From assembly GCA_005881495.1 (NCBI GenBank), contig VBHI01000214.1:1-28493 (forward strand): a DNA stretch of 28,493 bases, written 5' to 3'. Shown here one piece after another: positions 1 to 9,088 of the stretch. The notes under the pieces are model-generated. The model did no database searches. It was not told where the DNA came from and worked only from the letters and a program-made list of their open reading frames with translations. This DNA comes from Chloroflexota bacterium (GTDB lineage Bacteria > Chloroflexota > Ktedonobacteria > Ktedonobacterales > Ktedonobacteraceae). The position numbers were made by a program, and so were the translations under genes. Each line of letters begins with the position of its first letter. Within the stretch, counting starts at the first letter, position 1.

Positions 1-1
1 T

Positions 2-1462
2 CATTCTCGTGAACAACGCCACCATCTCACTGTAGGGTTTGATGATAGCGGCAGGTTACTGGGGCTGGAAGATGAGATCTGGGTAAACACCGGGGCCTAC
101 ATCCGAACGCATGGAGTCACAGTCCCTGAGCTGACACAGGCCATGCTGCCGGGCCCATATGACTGGCCTGCTTTTCACCTCATCACACACGTGGTCGTCA
201 CCAATAAGACACCGATGGGGACATATCGCGCTCCCGGTCGGTACGAGGGAACCTTTGTACGTGAGCGCTTGGTTGAGGCCGTGGCACATACATTGCACCT
301 CGATCCGACCGTCGTCCGCGACCGGAACTTTATCCAGTCGGAGCAGATGCCGTATACGGTCGGTACACATGGGCTTGGCGAGGATGTCGTATTCGACAGC
401 GGCGACTACAGCCGTATACTTACCATCGCTAAACAGCACGTGCAATGGGCGGATTTTCCTGGACGCAAGGCACAAGCTCGTGAGCAAGGACATCTGCGCG
501 GTATGGGCTGGGCATTCTTTGTTGAGAAGTCCGGCCTGGGGCCGTGGGAACAGGCACGAGTAGGATTGGGCGCTGAAGGAACATTCTATTGCCACAGCGG
601 GCTTGCCGCGCTTGGTCAAGGTACCGAGACGCTCCTGGCGCAATTGATCTCAGATCAGCTTGGCATCAAGCCCGAACAAGTCAAGCTTGTCCATGGTGAT
701 ACCGATGTGGTACCGGCTGGCAATGGGTCTTTCGCGAGCCGCGGGACAGCAACTGGCGGGATCGCGGCCTACGTAGCGGCCAAGGAACTGAGAAAACGTA
801 TCCTCATAGTGGCCGAGCACTGTTTTGAAGCAGCTCCTCTGGACTTGCAACTTGGGCCGGAGGGACCTTATCTGGTGGGATCGCCCTCGAGGAGGATGGG
901 CTGGCGTCAGGTTGCCGCTTATGCAGGCAATGTCGGCATAGAACTGGATGTGCGAGAGCGCTACGATGCTCCACACATGACCTATCCATATGGAGTTCAT
1001 GCCGCGGAAGTCGATGTCGATTGGGAAACCGGTCGCATTTCCATCGAGCGCTACCTGATCGCCTATGATGTGGGCCGTGCGGTGAATCCAGCACTGGTAA
1101 AGGGGCAGATTAGAGGAGGCATGGTACAGGGATTGGGGGGCGCTCTTCTGGAAGAACTGGCGTATGATGACGACGGGCAATTGCTCAGTGGCACTTTCAT
1201 GGATTATTTGCTGCCAACTTCCTGTGAAGCGCCTGATATCGAGGTGATTATCACGGAAGATGCTCCTTCCCGCCATAATCCACTCGGTGTAAAGGGATGT
1301 GGAGAGGGCGGCACAACCGGTGTTGGAGCCGCCCTTGCGAACGCTGTTGCCGATGCGCTTGACGCACCGCCAGAAGCATTCACAGCGTTACCAATTCGTC
1401 CAGAAACGGCACGTGCGTGGATTCGACGCTTATCAGCACTTCAGCGTTTGGACAGGCTGTAA
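2..1462 (+). CDS. Xanthine dehydrogenase/CoxL-family molybdopterin-binding subunit, 5' end outside window
   Basis: The reading frame is open from the first bases of the window, so the N-terminal part lies outside and 486 residues are visible. It is the large, molybdenum-cofactor-binding subunit of a molybdenum hydroxylase, which inserts water-derived oxygen into aromatic, heterocyclic or aldehyde substrates and passes electrons to FeS and FAD subunits. The visible part holds the cofactor-binding domains: a YRAPGR motif near bases 227-245 where relatives have AYRGAGR or AYRGFG, a GQGTET glutamine segment near 615, and the C-terminal GCGEGG motif with the presumed catalytic Glu at 1304-1306. 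It lacks the VAYRCSFR signature of form I CO dehydrogenase. It ends 15 bp before the start chosen for the next paralogue, so the two are probably co-transcribed. The family is secure; the substrate is unknown. Confidence 0.9.
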   Translation, partial: HSREQRHHLTVGFDDSGRLLGLEDEIWVNTGAYIRTHGVTVPELTQAMLPGPYDWPAFHLITHVVVTNKTPMGTYRAPGRYEGTFVRERLVEAVAHTLHLDPTVVRDRNFIQSEQMPYTVGTHGLGEDVVFDSGDYSRILTIAKQHVQWADFPGRKAQAREQGHLRGMGWAFFVEKSGLGPWEQARVGLGAEGTFYCHSGLAALGQGTETLLAQLISDQLGIKPEQVKLVHGDTDVVPAGNGSFASRGTATGGIAAYVAAKELRKRILIVAEHCFEAAPLDLQLGPEGPYLVGSPSRRMGWRQVAAYAGNVGIELDVRERYDAPHMTYPYGVHAAEVDVDWETGRISIERYLIAYDVGRAVNPALVKGQIRGGMVQGLGGALLEELAYDDDGQLLSGTFMDYLLPTSCEAPDIEVIITEDAPSRHNPLGVKGCGEGGTTGVGAALANAVADALDAPPEAFTALPIRPETARAWIRRLSALQRLDRL

Positions 1463-1477
1463 AAAGGAGGTATGCAT

Positions 1478-3820
1478 ATGATCGGTCGGCGCATGAAACG
1501 CCGCGCGGACCCACGCTTACTACGTGGCAAAGGCCAATACGTCGCAGATCTGCGTTTTCCTGGGATGCTTCATGCTGCATTTATCCGCAGCATCTACGCG
1601 CACGCACGAGTCCTGGATGTCGATACCTCTGCCGCTGGGCAAATGCCTGGCGTCGTTGCCATCTACAGTCCACTTGACGTAGCATTCCCATCCCTCCCTT
1701 TACTCTTTCCGCATCCTGCCCTTGAGGCTGTTACACAGCAGCCGCTCAGCCGCGAGGTGGCACACGTGGGAGAGCCTGTCGTCATGGTCATCGCCGATAG
1801 CCGCTACCACGCCGAGGATGCGTGTGAGGCAGTAGAGGTCTCATATGAGCCGCTCGATGCTGCAGCATCCATTCAGGCTGCGATGGCTGAAGATGCATCG
1901 CTCACCCATAGTTGGATGACATCCAATCTTGCTGCACGTTTTCAGCAGAATGCCGGTGATGCCGCAGGCGCACTGGAGGAGGCACCTGTCGTTGTTTCAA
2001 TGGAGCTGGATATTGGCCGGGTAAGCTGTATGCCTATCGAGTGCCGGGGATTGGCTGCCCGGTGGTCTGCTCGTCTTGGCTCACCAGAACTCACCGTCTA
2101 CGCGGCAACACAGACACCACACATGATGCGGCACATCTATGCAGACATGTTCGCTATGCCCGAAGAGCGTTTGAGAGTCATAGCACCTGACGTGGGTGGC
2201 GGTTTTGGAGCGAAAGAACCCTTTTACGTCGAAGACTTTCTCGTCCCCTGGGCGGCGAAGCAGCTAGATCGCCCAGTCTGCTGGATTGAAGATCGCCTTG
2301 AGCACTTACAGGCAGCGGTGCATGAGCGAGAACAGAAGCACCGGGCCCGGATCGGGTTAACCCGATCCGGAGAAATTCTAGCCGTCAGCGATTCCTTTGT
2401 GACCACTACGGGCGCGTACGTTCCGTGGGGAGTGATCGTGCCAATCATCACCTCCACGCTGATTCCAGGCCCATTCAAAGTCCCACACTACCACTGTGAT
2501 GTCGATGTGTTCTACACCAATACCATGTCCCTCGCACCCTACCGGGGAGCAGGACGTCCGCAGGCAGCCTTTGTCATCAACCGCCTGCTCGACAAGGCCG
2601 CTGATCAGCTTGGGATGGATCCCGCAGAGATCCGCTACAAGAACTTCATCCAGCCCGATGAATTCCCGTACCGCACCGGCCTGATTGCACGCGACGGAAC
2701 AGCTATGCAACTTGATAGCGGCGACTATCCCGCGCTCCTGACCATGTTGCTGGACAAGAGCCACTATCAAGACTGGCGAGAAGAGCAACGGCAAGCGCGG
2801 AATGCCGGCAAACTCCTCGGAATCGGTCTCGCTGTTGCCATTGAAAATACCGCTTTAGGTCCGCACGAGGGCGCTCACATCACCATTGAGAGCAACGGTG
2901 ATGTCATTGTCAGAACAGGCGCGGCATCACAGGGCCAAGGTCACGAAACCACCTTGGCTCAGGTTGCAGCCAGCGTCCTGTGTGTCCCGCTGGAACGAGT
3001 TCATATCCACGAAGGCGATACTGCTGCTATTTCCTACGGAACGGGTACGTTTGCCAGTCGTACAGCCGTTGTCGCAGGCAGCGCCACTCAGATGGCAAGT
3101 GAAAAGCTACGACAAAAAATCACGCAACTCGCATCGTACCTTCTTGAAGTTACGGCAGAAGATGTGGAGCTTGTCGATGGAAAGGTGCAGGTACGGGGCA
3201 GCCCGCAGCGCAGCATCTCATTTGCACAACTCGCTAAATTAGCAAGCGGTCACCTCCCAGGCACTACGTTCCGTTACCCTATCGAGCCAGGTCTAAGCGC
3301 AACAGCATACTTCATGCCTCAAGGTTCAGCCGTTGCCGCAGCCGCTCACCAGGTTGTCGTCTCGGTCGATCCTGGCACGGGAAACGTTCGTATCCTGGCA
3401 TATACCGCCGTCCATGATTGCGGAACCATCCTGAATCCCACGGTCGTTGAGGGCCAGGTGATGGGAGGAGTTGTCGCCGGAATCGGAACTGGGCTTCTCG
3501 AAGAGATAAGATACGACGAGCGGGGGCAGTTGCTGACAAGCACACTGATGGACTACTTGATGCCCGCTGCAACTGAGCTGCCGGATATCACGATCGCTCA
3601 CCTGCAAACGCCTTCTCCGCTGAATCCATTGGGAGCGAAAGGAGCCGGTGAAGGAGGGGCTGTTCCTGCTCCAGCCGCCCTGGCCGCCGCCGTCGAGGAT
3701 GCCCTTCGACCTTTCCGTGCAGAAATTACGCAGATTCCGACCACACCGTTCCGTGTGAAAAGCCTGATCACCGCTGCTCAGAAGCAACACAATAGCCATC
3801 AGCCGCAGGAGGCATCGTAA
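1478..3820 (+). CDS. CoxL-like (form II signature) molybdopterin-binding subunit
   Basis: This is a full-length large subunit of a molybdenum hydroxylase (780 residues, normal for the family). I chose the ATG at 1478 because AAGGAGG at 1464-1470 lies 7 bases upstream; the in-frame ATG at 1472 is only 1 base from it. The N-terminus shows DPRLLRGKGQYVADL of the a/b hammerhead domain. The middle has DVGGGFGAKE, and PYRGAGRPQAAF matches the AYRGAGR signature of form II CoxL-like proteins, not the cysteine-containing loop of true CO dehydrogenase. The C-terminal GAKGAGEGG contains the presumed catalytic Glu at residue 725. It is the second of two tandem paralogues, followed 124 bp later by an amidohydrolase. 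No small or medium subunit gene is adjacent. The likely reaction is hydroxylation of an aromatic, heterocyclic or aldehyde compound; the substrate is not determinable. Confidence 0.93.
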   Translation: MIGRRMKRRADPRLLRGKGQYVADLRFPGMLHAAFIRSIYAHARVLDVDTSAAGQMPGVVAIYSPLDVAFPSLPLLFPHPALEAVTQQPLSREVAHVGEPVVMVIADSRYHAEDACEAVEVSYEPLDAAASIQAAMAEDASLTHSWMTSNLAARFQQNAGDAAGALEEAPVVVSMELDIGRVSCMPIECRGLAARWSARLGSPELTVYAATQTPHMMRHIYADMFAMPEERLRVIAPDVGGGFGAKEPFYVEDFLVPWAAKQLDRPVCWIEDRLEHLQAAVHEREQKHRARIGLTRSGEILAVSDSFVTTTGAYVPWGVIVPIITSTLIPGPFKVPHYHCDVDVFYTNTMSLAPYRGAGRPQAAFVINRLLDKAADQLGMDPAEIRYKNFIQPDEFPYRTGLIARDGTAMQLDSGDYPALLTMLLDKSHYQDWREEQRQARNAGKLLGIGLAVAIENTALGPHEGAHITIESNGDVIVRTGAASQGQGHETTLAQVAASVLCVPLERVHIHEGDTAAISYGTGTFASRTAVVAGSATQMASEKLRQKITQLASYLLEVTAEDVELVDGKVQVRGSPQRSISFAQLAKLASGHLPGTTFRYPIEPGLSATAYFMPQGSAVAAAAHQVVVSVDPGTGNVRILAYTAVHDCGTILNPTVVEGQVMGGVVAGIGTGLLEEIRYDERGQLLTSTLMDYLMPAATELPDITIAHLQTPSPLNPLGAKGAGEGGAVPAPAALAAAVEDALRPFRAEITQIPTTPFRVKSLITAAQKQHNSHQPQEAS

Positions 3821-3944
3821 GCAGTGCAGAGCCGGGCATCCTTTGAATGTTGCCAATCGAAAGCGGTCATGGTACCCGTAGGGGTGGGAACCCTCGCGCA
3901 TTGACACCAACGAACTGCTACTATCTTACCAAAAGGAGAACAAA

Positions 3945-4910
3945 ATGAGGAAGATTGCGATAGAAGAGCATTTTACCACCCAGACCTATCAGGAATATGT
4001 ACAGGGGCGAGCCACGAAAGGAGGCTTCTCCTCTCTGGGGAAGCATCCGCAACACATAGAAACACAGCTGTTAGATCTCGGTGAATCCCGGCTCCGTGCG
4101 ATGGACGAGGCGGAAATCGAGATGCAGGTACTTTCGCTCATGGCGCCAGGCTTGGAAAGGGTCCCCGCATCGAATGCCATCGCGCTGGCACGGGATATCA
4201 ACGATGAGCTTGCCGATCATGTGCGCCAGAATCCCAGGCGTTTCGCTGGGTTCGCTGCCCTGCCCACACTCCAGCCCCAGGCCGCCGCTGACGAATTGGA
4301 GCGTGCAGTGTTGAAGCTGGGCTTCAAAGGAGCAATCATCAATGGGCAGCCCCAGGACAGCTTTCTTGACGACAAGCGCTATTGGGACATCTTCACACAG
4401 GCGGAAGCGCTGGGCGTACCGCTCTACCTGCACCCGACGGCTCCTACACCAGACACGTTGCGAGCCTATAAGGGGCGTCCTGAACTGGTCGGCCCCCTGT
4501 GGAGCTTCACCGTTGATAGCGCTACTCAGACGTTGCGACTCATCTTTAGCGGAGTCTTCGATCGCTACCCCAACCTGACCGTCATCCTGGGACACCTTGG
4601 CGAGACGCTCCCGTATCTCCTCTGGCGGCTCGACTCGCGTTGGAAATTCTCCACGTTTGATCGACACTTGAGCCGATTACCATCGCAGTATCTTCAAGAG
4701 AACGTGTTGGTGACGACCAGCGGGATGTTCTCTGATCCGGCGTTTCTCTGTTCCTGTATGACGCTAGGAGCGGATCGCATTCTGTTCGCGGTGGACTATC
4801 CTTTTGAGGGGAATAGAGCGGGTGCGGAGTTTATCGAGCATGCGCCGATCAGTGAAACGGACAAGAGAAAGATCTGTTACCTCAATGCCGAACAGCGGCT
4901 CAAGTTATAG
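3945..4910 (+). CDS. Amidohydrolase-family decarboxylase, gamma-resorcylate/ACMSD-like
   Basis: This 321-residue protein belongs to the amidohydrolase-2 (PF04909) group of metal-dependent decarboxylases and hydrolases with a TIM barrel. AAAAGGAG at 3931-3937 precedes the ATG by a normal distance. The N-terminal IAIEEHF motif supplies Glu7 and His9, followed by His163 (YLHPTAPTP), His217 (ILGHLGETLP) and Asp284 (FAVDYPFE). These positions fit almost exactly the metal ligands known for gamma-resorcylate decarboxylase (Glu8, His10, His164, His218, Asp287), so the enzyme should bind a divalent metal and be active. Non-oxidative (de)carboxylation of a hydroxybenzoate-like acid is the best guess; hydrolysis of a related ring compound is possible. 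Its position after the molybdenum hydroxylase genes suggests a shared catabolic route. A hairpin with a T-run follows the stop. Confidence 0.9.
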   Translation: MRKIAIEEHFTTQTYQEYVQGRATKGGFSSLGKHPQHIETQLLDLGESRLRAMDEAEIEMQVLSLMAPGLERVPASNAIALARDINDELADHVRQNPRRFAGFAALPTLQPQAAADELERAVLKLGFKGAIINGQPQDSFLDDKRYWDIFTQAEALGVPLYLHPTAPTPDTLRAYKGRPELVGPLWSFTVDSATQTLRLIFSGVFDRYPNLTVILGHLGETLPYLLWRLDSRWKFSTFDRHLSRLPSQYLQENVLVTTSGMFSDPAFLCSCMTLGADRILFAVDYPFEGNRAGAEFIEHAPISETDKRKICYLNAEQRLKL

Positions 4911-4937
4911 GGGCATAGTGCAAAAGTAGGCTACACG

Positions 4938-4965
4938 AATGGGCAGAATGGATTGCTCATTTTTT
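4938..4965 (+). terminator. Rho-independent terminator after the amidohydrolase
   Basis: The stem AATGGGCA / TGCTCATT (8 bp with one G-T wobble) has an 8-base loop and is followed directly by TTTT. It lies 27 bp after the amidohydrolase stop, between that gene and the convergent methyltransferase gene, and is oriented to stop transcription of the + strand genes. Confidence 0.6.
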
Positions 4966-4988
4966 GTAAGTATGTGGATGGAGAGTCG

Positions 4989-5777
4989 TCACCTCTTCTT
5001 TCTCCCTGCCACCGTCCTTGCAGGTGGGTAGTGCAAGAACCTGGGACCGGACACACGCACATCTTGCATACCGCTTTGACGCAAATACTCAGCGATCTGT
5101 TTGACATGAAATATCTCCATAAGCGCAACTCTCCCCCCAGGCTTGAGCACGCGCGCCATTTCCTGTGTGGCCTGGTAGCGGCCCTGGGGACTCTCGATGT
5201 TGTGAACAGACAGGCTTGCCACCACCACATCAAAGCTGGCATCGGAGAAGGGCAGTTCACGCATATCACCATCGTGTACCTCGACACGATCAGCTACCCC
5301 CTCGATCTTAGCATTCGCCAGGGTTGCCTCTCTACTGTTATTTCCCTGGTCAACCTGTGACCAGAGATCAATGCCCACGGCACGGCCACGTGGCAGGCGT
5401 TTGGCTGCACCGATGAGCATGAGCCCATGGCCGCAGCCAACGTCGAGTACTCTTTCACTTCCTCGCAGTCGGAGTCCATTGAGGAGGCGGTCTCGCTCCC
5501 ACAGTTTGGCGACTCTGCTGCTCCACACGATTGCCAGGCTTTCCAGCACGGAGAGGCCACCGATAAGGATCGTCACATTTCCAAGGAAGGCAACCAGTGG
5601 TGTTGTCGGGCTTTGTCGTTTGCTTGCCCACAGGCGCAGGAACACCCCTTGAGCAGCCAGAATTCCTCCTATGATGAGGTCGTCTCGTACCATTCCCGGC
5701 ACGTCCTGTCCGTAGCGTACCCTTAGTTTGCGCTCTTGTGTCATCGCATCTTGTTCCATTCCTTCAATTTGCTTCAA
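4989..5777 (-). CDS. Class I SAM-dependent methyltransferase with N-terminal membrane segments
   Basis: The protein has 262 residues from a TTG start. This TTG overlaps the TGA stop of the upstream molybdenum hydroxylase gene (TTGA), with GGGAG about 10 bases upstream, which suggests translational coupling; ATGs at 5759 and 5744 are alternatives. Residues about 33-50 and 61-86 are hydrophobic and likely form two membrane segments. A Rossmann methyltransferase domain follows, with motif I VLDVGCGHG at residues 110-118, an acidic GIDLW strand-2 region, the DGDMRELPF segment and LKPGGRVALME. It resembles the Methyltransf_11/UbiE-like group. The acceptor substrate is unknown. The coupling to a molybdenum hydroxylase suggests either a step in the same catabolic pathway or a role in maturation, but this is inference. 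Confidence 0.85.
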   Translation of the reverse strand: MKQIEGMEQDAMTQERKLRVRYGQDVPGMVRDDLIIGGILAAQGVFLRLWASKRQSPTTPLVAFLGNVTILIGGLSVLESLAIVWSSRVAKLWERDRLLNGLRLRGSERVLDVGCGHGLMLIGAAKRLPRGRAVGIDLWSQVDQGNNSREATLANAKIEGVADRVEVHDGDMRELPFSDASFDVVVASLSVHNIESPQGRYQATQEMARVLKPGGRVALMEIFHVKQIAEYLRQSGMQDVRVSGPRFLHYPPARTVAGRKKR

Positions 5778-8206
5778 GAAGAAGCTTCTCCCTGATGTGT
5801 CGTCCCATCTGCCTGCGCTTGCGACGACGGGTGCAGCAGATCCCAGACCCTCGCCGGTGTGAGGGGGGTCGAAGTTACCGTCACCCCGAACGGTCTAAGA
5901 GCGTCGGCCACTGCGTTAGCGATGGCTGCTGGTGAGGGGATCGCGCCGCCCTCGCCAGCGCCCTTGAACCCCCCCGGGATATGAGGCGCGGGCGTTTCCA
6001 AATGGTCTATCAGGATTTGGGGGACGCCCGCTGCCCTCGGGAGGTGGTAGTCGGTGAAGTTCGTGGCGAGCAACTGACCACGTCCGTCATAGGGTAACTC
6101 TTCCATCAGGGCCGCGCCCAATCCCTGCACCACGCCGCCGTGCACCTGGGCTTCGACGAGCGCGGGATTGACCATTGTACCGCAGTCGTGGCACACAGCG
6201 TACTTCACGACTTCGACGAAGCCCGTCTCGGGATCAACTTCTACCAGGCAGGCGTGGGAACCATAGGCAAATGCCACAGCCGGGGGATCATACACCTCCT
6301 CATTTGAGAGGCCGGGTTTTTCTCCCTCCGGCAGGTCCGGCCCGCCGAAGTAGGCTGCGCGTGCGATCTCGCTCAGAGGCAAGGTTTTGTCCGGCACCCC
6401 GGACACCGTGACCCGCCCCGCCCGTATTTCGATGTCATCTGGGCGGGCCTCGAGCCTGTTGCCTGCGATGCGCTTGAGTTTTTCCAGGATGGGCTCACAG
6501 GCGCGCAGGATGGCCGCTCCTCCAACGGCGGTACCGCGGCTGGCGACGGAGGCAAGGCCACTGTAGGGGCTGGAGTCAGTATCTCCGTAGAGGATGCGCA
6601 CATCGGCGAGGGACACCCCCAGGGAATCGGCGGCGATCTGGCTGAGGGCGGTCTGCGCTCCCTGCCCGATAGGCATGATGCCGGTGTGGACCGTCACCTT
6701 GCCCGACATGTCCATCACCACGCGAGCTGTCTCGTGGCTCGGAATGAGAAAGCCGATCTGCGCCTGGAACCTGGACGGACCAAACCCCGTGCTCTCCACG
6801 AACGATGCCAGCCCGATCCCCAGGTAGCGTCCCTGGGCCCGCATTTCCGCCTGGCGTTTTCGCTCCTGTTCGTACCCCATCAAGTGCAGCACCCGCTCGA
6901 ACGACTCCGGGTAATCACCGGAGTCGTACTGGGTGCCGGTCGCCGTGACAAAGGCAGGGAGCCATTCTGGCGGAAGAAGATTTTTTCGCCGGATGTCCGC
7001 CGGATCCAGGCCCAGTTCGGCGGCAGCCATGTCAAGCAGGCGCTCCATGACAAAGGTGGCCTGGGTCATGCCGAAGCCCCGGTAGGCTCCGGACGGCACC
7101 TTGTTGGTCACAACCGAGTGGACCACGATCTCGGCCGCTCTGATCGTGTATGGCCCGGGGAGCATGCTGGCGGTCAGCATGGATGGCAGTGCGCCACGGG
7201 ACTCGTGATGCGCCCCCGCGTCGTAGAGTATGGTATCCTTTATGGCAAGCACGATACCATCGCGTGTGACGGCGAGCTCGGCATAGTGCACCTGTTCGCG
7301 CGCGTGCGTGCTCGCAAAGAAGGACTCAGAGCGACCCTCGATCCACTTGACGGGCTTTGCCAGCTTGCGAGCCACGTAACTTGCCATGACCTCTTCGGGA
7401 TACACCTGGTCCTTGACGCCGAACCCCCCACCCACGTCCCATGCTTGAACGCGGATCGAGTTTTCCCCCGTACCCAGGCAGCCCGCAATGGCTGTCCTGA
7501 TCTGGTTGGGAGCCTGGGTCGAACTGTAGACGGTGAGCAACTGCTCGACCGGGTGCGGGACCGCAATGCAGCCCCGCGGTTCGAGGGGGAAGCCGCTGTA
7601 ACGGTGGCTGTAGAGCCGCGCATTGATCACGAGATCGGCCTCGGCAAAGGCTGCCGCACTATCCCCCTGGCCCATACGCACCGGGTCACAGGTCTCATTC
7701 GATCCCCACTCCTCATAGAGCAGCGGGGCTCCAGACGCGAATGCCTCTTCCACGTCAACGACCGGCTGCAGCGATTCGTATACTACCTCGATTTGCGCCG
7801 CCGCGTCCTCGGCCAGCGAAGGGTCATCGGCCACGACCAACGCAATCGGCTGACCGACGTAGCGAACGCGGTCGTCTGCCATGAGAGGATACTCCCTGCA
7901 CCTCAACCCCGGCGTGTCCCAGCGGACCGGCAGCGGACGGATCTCGTGGTTGATCTCGGCCCCAGTCAGCACCAACCGCACGCCATCCGCTGCGGCTGCC
8001 TGGCTGGTATCAATCTTTCGAATGCGGGCGTGCGCCTCGATGCTCCGCACGATTTGAATGTAGAGGATGCCCGGCAATTTAAGATCGTCGACAAACGTCC
8101 CCTTCCCGGTGATCAGGCGCGGATCTTCCAGCCGCTTCACCCGTTGGCCTACTATGCCCTCTTTTTCACGCTCCGCTCCTGGTTTGCTGCTCAGTATGTC
8201 GGTCAT
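5774..8206 (-). CDS. Xanthine dehydrogenase-family molybdopterin-binding subunit
   Basis: This is a complete 810-residue large subunit. AAGGAGG lies 10 bases before the ATG at 8206. The N-terminus carries VGQRVKRLEDPRLITGKGTFVDDL, typical of the family. The cofactor region has WDVGGGFGVKDQ and GAYRGFGMTQATF, nearer to the xanthine/aldehyde oxidase type (AYRGFG) than to the AYRGAGR type of the paralogue at 1478. GFKGAGEGG holds the presumed catalytic Glu at residue 752. The long polypeptide keeps the usual two-part layout of a hammerhead domain followed by two cofactor-binding domains. It faces the two + strand paralogues and is coupled to a methyltransferase gene. The sequence differs enough from both other copies that a separate substrate is likely. 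FeS and FAD partner subunits are not in the window. Confidence 0.93.
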   Translation of the reverse strand: MTDILSSKPGAEREKEGIVGQRVKRLEDPRLITGKGTFVDDLKLPGILYIQIVRSIEAHARIRKIDTSQAAAADGVRLVLTGAEINHEIRPLPVRWDTPGLRCREYPLMADDRVRYVGQPIALVVADDPSLAEDAAAQIEVVYESLQPVVDVEEAFASGAPLLYEEWGSNETCDPVRMGQGDSAAAFAEADLVINARLYSHRYSGFPLEPRGCIAVPHPVEQLLTVYSSTQAPNQIRTAIAGCLGTGENSIRVQAWDVGGGFGVKDQVYPEEVMASYVARKLAKPVKWIEGRSESFFASTHAREQVHYAELAVTRDGIVLAIKDTILYDAGAHHESRGALPSMLTASMLPGPYTIRAAEIVVHSVVTNKVPSGAYRGFGMTQATFVMERLLDMAAAELGLDPADIRRKNLLPPEWLPAFVTATGTQYDSGDYPESFERVLHLMGYEQERKRQAEMRAQGRYLGIGLASFVESTGFGPSRFQAQIGFLIPSHETARVVMDMSGKVTVHTGIMPIGQGAQTALSQIAADSLGVSLADVRILYGDTDSSPYSGLASVASRGTAVGGAAILRACEPILEKLKRIAGNRLEARPDDIEIRAGRVTVSGVPDKTLPLSEIARAAYFGGPDLPEGEKPGLSNEEVYDPPAVAFAYGSHACLVEVDPETGFVEVVKYAVCHDCGTMVNPALVEAQVHGGVVQGLGAALMEELPYDGRGQLLATNFTDYHLPRAAGVPQILIDHLETPAPHIPGGFKGAGEGGAIPSPAAIANAVADALRPFGVTVTSTPLTPARVWDLLHPSSQAQADGTTHQGEASS

Positions 8207-8326
8207 GCTGTTATTTCCTCCTTTGTCGTGCTTGGATATGACTTGCCCAGCTCACTTTCCATGCTCCAGAGCAAACAGGCACCTCCCAAATCGGCTGTGT
8301 AAGGGCCATCTACAGACACCAGATAG

Positions 8327-8509
8327 GCACATCGAAAGAGACCTCTTACTATTCGCCATCAACGCTGGAACTTCCATTTCAAAGCAGCCAAAAAGTACCA
8401 TACGCAGTCCCGCCATTTCGTGGTGGAATACCTCACTATCTGTGATGTGGTGCTAATCCTCATACCTGAGATGTCGACGCTGCCCAGCACATTTTCGTGG
8501 CCGGGATAG
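8327..8509 (+). pseudogene. Possible TnpB-type transposase fragment (degenerate)
   Basis: A 60-codon frame between stops has no plausible start. Its translation contains KAAKKYHTQSRHFVVEY followed by CDVVLILIPEMST. The order of a basic helix, a SR..V.EY.. segment and a strand ending in IPE resembles the stretch before the first catalytic acidic residue in IS200/IS605-type TnpB proteins. The frame then stops, with no zinc ribbon or RuvC remainder nearby. The resemblance is weak and from memory of the family only. Confidence 0.2.
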
Positions 8510-8798
8510 ACATGGCCATCTACGACGATCTTCGTTGGGAGTCGGCCGAACTGAAACGCCCACAATTCTCGTTGTGGGGAGGGATCACACTCCACCCGTA
8601 GTAGAGTATAGCATAGCGAACGAAAGACAGTCCATCGCGCTGGCCATAATGGGGCGGCGCAGTGCCCCTCCCGCGCGTGTTATGAGCCCTGGCTCCATAC
8701 TTGGATGCGCGCAGCACACAGGCGTGGGTTCCTCTTCCAAGCGTTTAGCAGCGCGACGCTGCGCCTGTCATGAGTAAATGAGAATTTTACCTCCTCTA

Positions 8799-8827
8799 TT
8801 TACCTTTTGCGCAAATAGTGATATAAC
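8799..8827 (+). promoter_or_regulatory. Candidate sigma-70-type promoter, distal to livK
   Basis: TTTACC at 8799-8804 and TATAAC at 8822-8827 are separated by exactly 17 bases. If used, transcription would start near 8834 and give a leader of about 330 bases before livK, or drive a short non-coding transcript. Confidence 0.4.
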
Positions 8828-9058
8828 ATACTGTGGTATGGCACAGTCAACTGTCTCATTGAAGAGCAATCACAAAGGCATACAGCTTTTTGCGGCCAGT
8901 GGGCGCCAGAGGCCGTGATCAGTATTTACATGGAAGTGCAAACATCCCCAGTGAATGGGCAGTGTAGTAGCCGAGGTTGCTGTTAACCTCATGGCGTTGG
9001 TCTGTTACGAAAGAGCGCACAGCCCAGAGCAACTGGGAAACCCGGTCTGCATGTGCTT

Positions 9059-9088
9059 TTGACGGGACCCTGAAGTGTTCCTTATTTT
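9059..9088 (+). promoter_or_regulatory. Candidate promoter, proximal to livK
   Basis: TTGACG at 9059-9064 and TATTTT at 9083-9088 are spaced by 18 bases, about 80 bases upstream of the livK start. The -35 box is good and the -10 box moderate. Confidence 0.35.

Noticed and set aside
3901..3927. Perfect TTGACA followed by TATCTT before the amidohydrolase gene
   Set aside because: The spacer is only 15 bases, and transcription would start inside the ribosome binding site at 3931-3937.
8512..8601. 29-codon frame starting with ATG (MAIYDDLRWESAELK)
   Set aside because: It has no ribosome binding site and no recognised family; the protein-like look may be chance or part of a decayed gene.
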